Below, piece by piece: positions 57,248 through 64,000 of a DNA stretch of 64,000 bases (within the stretch, counting starts at the first letter, position 1; each line of letters starts with the position of its first letter). Source of the DNA: Gnetum montanum (Eukaryota; Streptophyta; Gnetopsida; Gnetales; Gnetaceae); the NCBI GenBank assembly GCA_015680685.1, contig MNCI01005010.1, forward strand, positions 83,331 through 147,330. The letters are read 5' to 3'. Position numbers and translations under genes: made by a program. Under the pieces are notes generated by a model. That model was not told the origin of the DNA. It saw only the letters and a program-made list of their open reading frames with translations, and did no database searches.

Positions 57248-60200
57248 GTCCCTATGTTACATGAAGTTCTAATTTTATCTTTATTTGGTCTTTTTCTTTG
57301 ATTTTATTTTCATCCTTTTACTTGAATTTTCTACATTTCAATATATAAATATGACCTTCAATTACCTTAAATATTTACTTCTAATTGTCATTTCCACTCC
57401 TAAGTTGGATTCATAACATGAGAATAAAATTTGATTAAAGGAAAATGAGCTCAAATGCATGCTAGAATCAACAAAAGGCATACTAACTAGGGAGGGCTAT
57501 CTAGAACTAGGGTGTTACACATTTGTAGGAGCTATTGTCTAGGGATGCTATACAACAGAGAAGGTTTCTTAGTAAAAGTGGTCATAAAATAAGCATCTAT
57601 AAAGGATTCTTGGCAATGGTGGTCATGAGTAGGATGTAGTGGTGCAAAATGTATTGCAAGAATCAAAAATAAGATACAAATATTAATTTGTAAGGGGTGA
57701 TAACAAATTATCTACATCAAAATTATGGATAATATATTTCTTGAAATATTTATGATATTTATTATTTAATCTTTCTTTCTTTTTTAGGAAGGGATGTTTT
57801 TCTTTTCTCATGGCATCATCATCAATGGGCTCTTGCATGAACTGTATAGTAAAAATTAGGGGTAACATCCTAGAAATAATAATTAAAGAATATGTATTTA
57901 CTCATGTAGAGAAAGGATTTTAAAATATTATGTAGGATCTTTGCCTATTAACTAGATGATGTTCTCATTTGGACTAGATCTAGGATTGGGTATTGTGAAA
58001 TAGAAGAATATCTCTACTAAAGTTATTACCCTCCATGAGGAAATGTTGCAATCTAATTTTAAACTATCCAACATAGGAATTAGGTCCTCACCAATAGTTC
58101 ATGATTCTTTAGAGCTAGGGGCTTGTGTTGGTGAAGTGCTAGTCAAGAATACAATTCAATCCTAATCTTTTTTATAGGATTTCCATTTGAGTATGAATCA
58201 TTAACTTTTTCATGAAATTCTAGAAAATCTCATTCATGGAACAAATTACATTAATATTTGGTAAAATAATCAAGCTTAATAAGCATACTACCTCACTATT
58301 TAGAATTTTTCTAGGTATATTCTATATATGCATGTGACTCCAAAAAGCATACAAATTATAGTAACAAACATTCAAAAGTAAATGTGGGTAACTTATGCTT
58401 AGATTAAATATAGAAACCTTTCTCTAAAATTTGATGAGTATGGTCATCAGGAGGATCCTAGTTTCATTCATCCAAAATCATATTTTCACTATGGAAAATA
58501 AAACCATAATATTTCAAATTTCCAAGAATGATAAAAAGTTGCAGATATTGATTATATACAATAAAATCCAATTGCACCCCATGTTCTTTTTGTAGAAAAT
58601 TGGGTAGTACATAGGATGTTTGTAGATGAGGGATACCTATGGTAGAAGTGACTAATTAGGATTCAAAACTAATCTTAAAGAACTTATTGACTCTATATGC
58701 TTCTCAATTGTAAAAGAACAATCCTTGTTTTTATCTAGAATAATAGCTTCAACCTCTGCCTATTTGGAAGATTCCTATCCAACATGTGTTAAAGATTTGA
58801 TGTATACTAGCAATATTAACATGCTAATTGATGTCTATATTCAGGAGAACCATGAATACTTGTATGAAATCTTAATATGTATAAAATTATTTATAGTGTT
58901 TTGTCTTATATGAATTTAAAGTTTAGAGTTAGTTATAGATAATTATATTTCTTAACTAATACTAACTATTAGATAATTATATTTCTTAACTAATGTTAAC
59001 TGTTTATTATGTTTGTTCACTCTTTAGATATAATTATTTCATTACATCTATATATAAGTGTTGATTTTCATTTTCCTAGGACGGGAATAATACAACATAA
59101 CATATCATAACAATGGAGACATTTGGTTTAATACTATTCTTCTTTGTTACATTCTTTATTTATATTTTAAGTATAATGCATATAACATTGTGAAGGATAT
59201 TATATTCACAATGTGTATTTATCTTGATTTTAATAGCCATAAAATTATTTCTAATGTCTTGAATATTGTAATCTAAACATCACAAAACTTAATAACTAGA
59301 ATCTACCTCCATCCTAACAAAGTATCCATAAGACACCTATACATAGATTCTTACATAAGAAAATTTTGTGTGTATTGGAATTTTTTTTATGATGACTACA
59401 CCTATCAAATTAATAAAATCACATGTTATGTGATTTTTCAAATTTCATGATCGAAATAGATTACAATTCATGCTTTCTTAATCATTCTTTAAGTCATAGA
59501 AAAATCCAAATTATAGTATGGAATTGTGTGATCAAATAGATATTGTTTCTACTCCTATACCTAAGATGTCCTCTACACCCTTTCAAGTTGATCAAGAATA
59601 TCAACACTCTAATATCCAAAGGGTTATGGAAACATCTAGGAATATAACATTCTCACCTCAAGAAAACTACTTCATTCACCAAAAAGCCTAAAAAGTTCAA
59701 GAAATCTAAAAGATAACTATTTGAAATCTAAAATAACATAGAAACCAAGGTAAAGTGCAAGGATGAAGAATCATGTTAATATAATTATTCTAAGTTGTAT
59801 TTGCAAGGATTATGATTAATCTAATTTGATTTCTCTTATTATTTATCTTATTTAGTTTGAGTTTCTTCTTTCAATCATTTCAATTTATTTTTATCTTACT
59901 TGGTGTAGTCTTTGTTTTGTAGCACTACACCCTCTTGTTAGGTGATGTAACTTTATAATATTTTGGAGTTGTGCTTCCCATAATATTTTTCTTGACACAT
60001 GATCCATCAATGTTTTTTCTTTATTCCATGGATCTATTCTATGAGGTTTTGATACCTATTGATATATTTTGGTAGGAAACTTTCAATACATTTTTAAGAA
60101 TTAATACACATATCCTATAGTTCTCAAAAAAACTTGAATAGAAAATTATCTTACATAAGAAGATTGAATATTATGCTAAACAATTCTAAGAGATTATGCT

Positions 60201-61900
60201 CGAGACTCATGAAATACAATTAATTTTCATTATTTATCTCATGACTCAAATCATGGATCCAGTAAGAACTTCATAGTCAAATAGAAAATGATTACCTAAC
60301 CCTTAGGTGAATAGAAAGTCTCACACCTAGTTAAGACTTGTGTTAATTATAGAGTCTTATTCCATTTAATAGAGTTTTATTATTATTGGAAAATTAACAA
60401 GTTTTTGAAAGAGCAAGACATTAGGTCTATATATGCTAGATAATTAGGCTCATTGATGCATTTTACATCCAATAGAAATTATAGCAAGGGATGTGGAAGG
60501 TGAGCTCAAGAAAAGATTTGATAGCAGAAGAGAAGGCTAGAAGATCAATGCTAGGATAAACCTATTTTCAAAAAGTACAAGGATTGAGCATTTAAAGATG
60601 ATGATATATAGGGCAACAAGATTTCTAGGTAGGGTTATATTATAATCATTCCATAGAGATTGGGGCTTTATGCTTAGTATGATGTGATTTAAACATGTTG
60701 ATTGTATATGATAGGTCTAAATATACATTTTTAAATATGGCAATTGTGTTTATTGGACCTATATTTTCAATTCTAAGTTATTTGGTAATTTCCATCCTTT
60801 TATACATTCTTCATTTCAACCTATGAGAGGTTTTGGTGAGTGTTAAGTGATTGTTGGAATGTGGTAGAATTACAAGGATTGATTAGAGTTGATAGAAATT
60901 CCCTATAGGTTCTTTATTAGTTGAGGTCTCTCTTTCTTACCACTAGTTGGATGTCTTGATGGGGATAGTTTCAGTAGGTAAATCAAACCTATATAGAAAA
61001 TGGTCTTGATGGTAGAGAGCTGTAAGATAGTGAATGATCTTGAAGGTATAGTTTCTAAGATGGAGAAAGGGCTTAAAGACTAGCTCTAGAGATATTAAAA
61101 GGTCCTAAAGGTTATTCTATGGTTATTTCTAGTTTTTATTGATATGATGTGGTGGTAAGAAGAGGAAAAATAGAGGAGAGGTAAGAAGTATGAAGAGTGT
61201 GTAATGCTAATTCATTATGTAAGATGATTCCTTCATGTTATGTTATTCTAATTCATGGTCTCTTGTTGTGGTTCAAAGAGGAAGTTCTTATAATATTTTC
61301 CTACTTTGTAATGTTAGGTTGACTTCCTTCTTAACATTTTCAAGTATCTTAGCTAGTGTTGGAGGTCTTGGTGGTGTAGTGAATATCTAGAAAGGTTTAG
61401 ACATAGAGGATATTTTCAATGCTTTTAGCATAGAATAATCTTAATTTCTATTTATTTTTTTCATGTATTTTGTACTTAAAGGATCAAAGGGTTAAAATAT
61501 GTACTTGAATTTGTTTAATACATCAATATTCCAAGAATTATGGTGGTGTATGTTTCTTAATCATATTTTTAACATTTTTTCTTTTTTATTGTAATATTAT
61601 TTTGATCTATATTACATTTTTCCATTTTTTATTGAGATTATCATTAATTATTAGGTATTTTTTCCATTGGTGTCCTACTAAGTTTTGGGGTGTTTCAAAT
61701 GCATGAAAATATAGGCCTATTCTTAAATCAAAAGGAAAAAATTAGTAATGATTAAAAAAATAATATATATGTATTTGGTATTATATCATAGATTAAAATA
61801 CCTTGGTCTAAGTTTTTGGATTCATTCATATGATTCATACATGCCTAATTCTGTGAATTTTCTTGATGAATTGAAACTTGATTATTATCTAGATTTATGG
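57248..61900. other. AT-rich DNA; possible copia-like LTR and a 34-bp tandem duplication
   Basis: No gene recognised. 58936-58969 and 58970-59003 are adjacent copies (TAGATAATTATATTTCTTAA start). Downstream, CTATATATAAGTG (about 59048) and AATAATACAACATAAC (about 59088) look like the TATA and U5 region of a plus-oriented copia LTR, without clear ends or primer site. The 5' LTR of element G should lie before 61960 but was not delimited. Confidence 0.35.
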
Positions 61901-61959
61901 GATTCTATCTCATGTATCTTAATTTGATGTGGATTACTTTAGATCTACAATTGGGTGTT

Positions 61960-63180
61960 GTAAATTATGTTGAATGTTTTTGAGAACATGAATTCTATGA
62001 AGAAATTAGTTTAAGCTATTAATGCTAATATGGAATAGTTAAAAGGTTCTATCAAAATGGTGGAAAATAGATATAAAAAATCGCATGCTAAATTTTGTTC
62101 TAATACAAGTACATCTCATGTGAGAAATGAACATGAAGGTCTATTGGTTGAAGATGATGATCAAGGGTTTCAAGGAGGTGAAAGAGAATATGATGAAAGG
62201 CTATTTATTTAGAACATAGGAATGGAGAATCTCATCATGTAAGGCTTTTAAGAGGAAGGAATCCTAGCCATCATGCTAGATCTTAAAGAGATCCAATAAT
62301 TTCTTATTCATCAAGTAGATATAAAAATTTAAAGCTAGATGAGAAAGACAAGGATTGAATTGTAAGTCATTTACTGATGCATCAAGGATTCTATATGTGA
62401 AGTTGAAATTCTTCATTAGAATGAATAGTACACATGTATTTGAGTCTTGGTTGAAGAGCTTAAACAAACATTTAGAGTTAAAATAGATAACAAATTATCT
62501 TATGGTATCATTTATTAAATTGAAATTAGAGGGCATGGATTCCATTTGGTGGGAAAAGAAGTTCCACTCTTTTCATTCAAAACAAGGTGAAAATAAGGGA
62601 ATGATCCTTAATACAATATATGTTGAGGCAAAAATACAAGTAATCAAGACAAAGGTAATAGAAAATCATGAAGAAATTATTAAGGCAAGATAAGAAGTAT
62701 GTGGAGGAAATATATCTTGAATTTTATGATTTATTTCATAAAGAAAACATTTGATGGGTTAAGTATGATTACACGTCTAGTTCCTTAGAGATTTGAAGAT
62801 GTAATACAAGCAAGAGTTATTCTTCTATAAGCTTTAAGTCTTAGATGAGGCTTATGATTAAGAATTAAAGGCATAGAAGAATCTTAATGATTTTGAAAGC
62901 AAGAGTAAAAAACCAATAAAGGATAAGAATAAGAGTTTCAAATTTAATACAAAATGAAAATCCAATTTAGATGCTAAACAAGGCCACACAAAGAAGAAGC
63001 ATGTAAATGAGAAGAAAGAAGACAAGGACAAGACCAAATAGGATTTGAGTAAGAAACGAGAATTTCAATTATAGAAATTCTTCCAAGATCTAGTGCTTGA
63101 AGTATGAGAGAATGAGAGATAACTAATGGGAATGTTCTCTTCAAATTATCATCAAGGAAAATGAGGTTCATACTATGAAG
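61960..63180 (+). pseudogene. Gag of a plus-strand Ty3/gypsy element (G), decayed
   Basis: Plus frames with stops: RMNSTHVFESWLKSLNKHLE (62420-62480), then VSFIKLKLEGMDSIWWEKKF (62502-62565), the GMxxxWW segment of chromovirus-like Gag, then EEIIKAR and, near 62760-62880, the RFEDVIQARVILL segment. At 63090-63135 CLKYERMRDN, a stop and WEC mark a decayed zinc knuckle (CxxC...H...C with Cys and His lost). Lysine-rich between. Confidence 0.7.
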
Positions 63181-63282
63181 AAGAATAAGTCATCACATTA
63201 GGTTCTTTAGAAGGCAATTCTAATACTTCTAAAATTAAAGATGCCACTAAAATAAATTTATTCATGGGATATGTAAATTATA

Positions 63283-63744
63283 GTGATAGTCTTACATGGA
63301 AATATTTTATTTATAATTGGATCTAGATTTCATAAGAGTGAGGAATGGATTCATTTTTTGATTAATAAGGATATTGAAGGTCATTTAATTTCTTCTAGAA
63401 GTGTTTCTAGATTGGGTTTAGTAACTAGTCCTCATCTTAGATCCTACCAAATGCATTGGTTATCAAGGTATTTCTTTCAAGATATAAGAGAATAATATGT
63501 TTTGAAATGTAGAATTTTTAGTTTTGTTTATTATGTAATTTATTATCTTGATGTGATACTTGGAAGGATTTGGAATTTTGAAGAAGTTATTAAGTTTTAT
63601 GTTATCAAGAATGTCTACTTAATAGTTGAAGATGATGAAATCCATGATTTGATTCCAATGATAATTGAACAAGCTAGGAATTATTTATCAATGAATGCAT
63701 CTTTGATTATCTTTAAGGAGAGAGAATATATCAAAGAAAATTAA
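63283..63744 (+). pseudogene. Aspartic protease of element G, decayed
   Basis: 63283-63495: HLISSRSVSRLGLVTSPHLR, then SYQMHWLS. 63502-63744: LKCRIFSFVYYVIYYLDVIL, then GRIWNFEEVIKFYVIKNVYL. These follow the chromovirus protease pattern (NFIS..LV.KLGL...PHP.PY...WL; D.VLGRPW). The catalytic DSG segment just before is altered to LINKDIEG. The frame ends at a stop at 63742. Reverse transcriptase, if present, is beyond the window or unseen in 63745-64000. Confidence 0.75.
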
Positions 63745-64000
63745 GAGGTAGACATTGATTGTATTGTTGTATTTATAATTGCTTCATGCATGGCTAAGCA
63801 ATGTGATCTTCTAGTGATGGTAAAAGGATTGACATGATATTTTTATAGTATATTCAAGGGATAATGTGAGGGATTTCTACAAATGAGAAATTTTTAAAAA
63901 TAAATTTTGTTCATTCGAAGTGTTACAATTTCAAATGAAAGAACATATAGAATGGTATCAAATCAAAGGAATGATGCTTAAAAGTAAGTAGAGAAGATAG
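63745..64000 (+). other. Downstream of protease of element G, no domain recognised
   Basis: Expected to lead into reverse transcriptase, but no motif is visible before the window ends. Confidence 0.35.

Overview
This window is plant nuclear DNA from a large, repeat-rich genome. It contains plant-type Ty3/gypsy LTR retrotransposons of the Tat and Athila groups and chromovirus-like gag-protease, a plant cyclophilin fragment and a plastid tRNA-Arg relic. It is AT-rich, and many reading frames are broken by in-frame stops, often TAG, TAA or TGA where a CAG, CAA or CGA codon would fit. The many nested, very old elements suggest a gymnosperm, but the sequence alone does not prove it. I see no intact host gene. 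Nearly everything is mobile-element sequence, mostly on the minus strand.

Left part (1-19269). An old Tat-like element (A) reads leftward from an LTR at 18026-19269 through gag and protease. It then carries a gene on the opposite (plus) strand and ends in repeat-rich DNA next to a related LTR at 130-1556. No reverse transcriptase, RNase H or integrase is visible in it. A second element (B, LTRs 4735-5614 and 9902-10763, tRNA-Asp-type primer site, gag and protease on the minus strand) interrupts the plus-strand gene. A diverged LTR (12181-13062) of the same family as B lies between that gene and the protease.

Middle (19270-26586) is AT-rich filler with a decayed plastid trnR-ACG copy, a possible solo LTR, a 3'-truncated cyclophilin copy and a possible SINE fragment.

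An Athila-like element (E) appears to span 26587-57247 on the minus strand, with imperfect 5-bp target repeats (TTCCC/GTCCC). It was invaded by a solo LTR with perfect CCCAC repeats inside its reverse transcriptase (36101-36674), by a small inverted-repeat element (32689-33077), and by the best preserved element of the window (D, 37518-53951). D is a 16.4-kb Tat-type element with near-identical LTRs and a perfect CTAGC target duplication, inserted inside E's protease. D holds gag with a zinc knuckle, protease (partly in a 638-N gap), reverse transcriptase, RNase H, a second RNase H, integrase and a tandem-repeat 3' region.

The most interesting item is the plus-strand gene between D's protease and reverse transcriptase. 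It has about eight exons (44200-48323), GT-AG introns and consistent phases across nearly all junctions. Five parts of it (exons 1, 2, 6, 7 and 8) can also be recognised in old element A at 2848-12113, in the same order, orientation and position relative to protease. It therefore looks like a long-standing, spliced, antisense passenger gene of this retrotransposon family. Its product is unrecognised.

Right edge (57248-64000) is AT-rich, with a possible copia-like LTR and then a plus-strand decayed gag and aspartic protease of another Ty3/gypsy element (G) that runs off the window.
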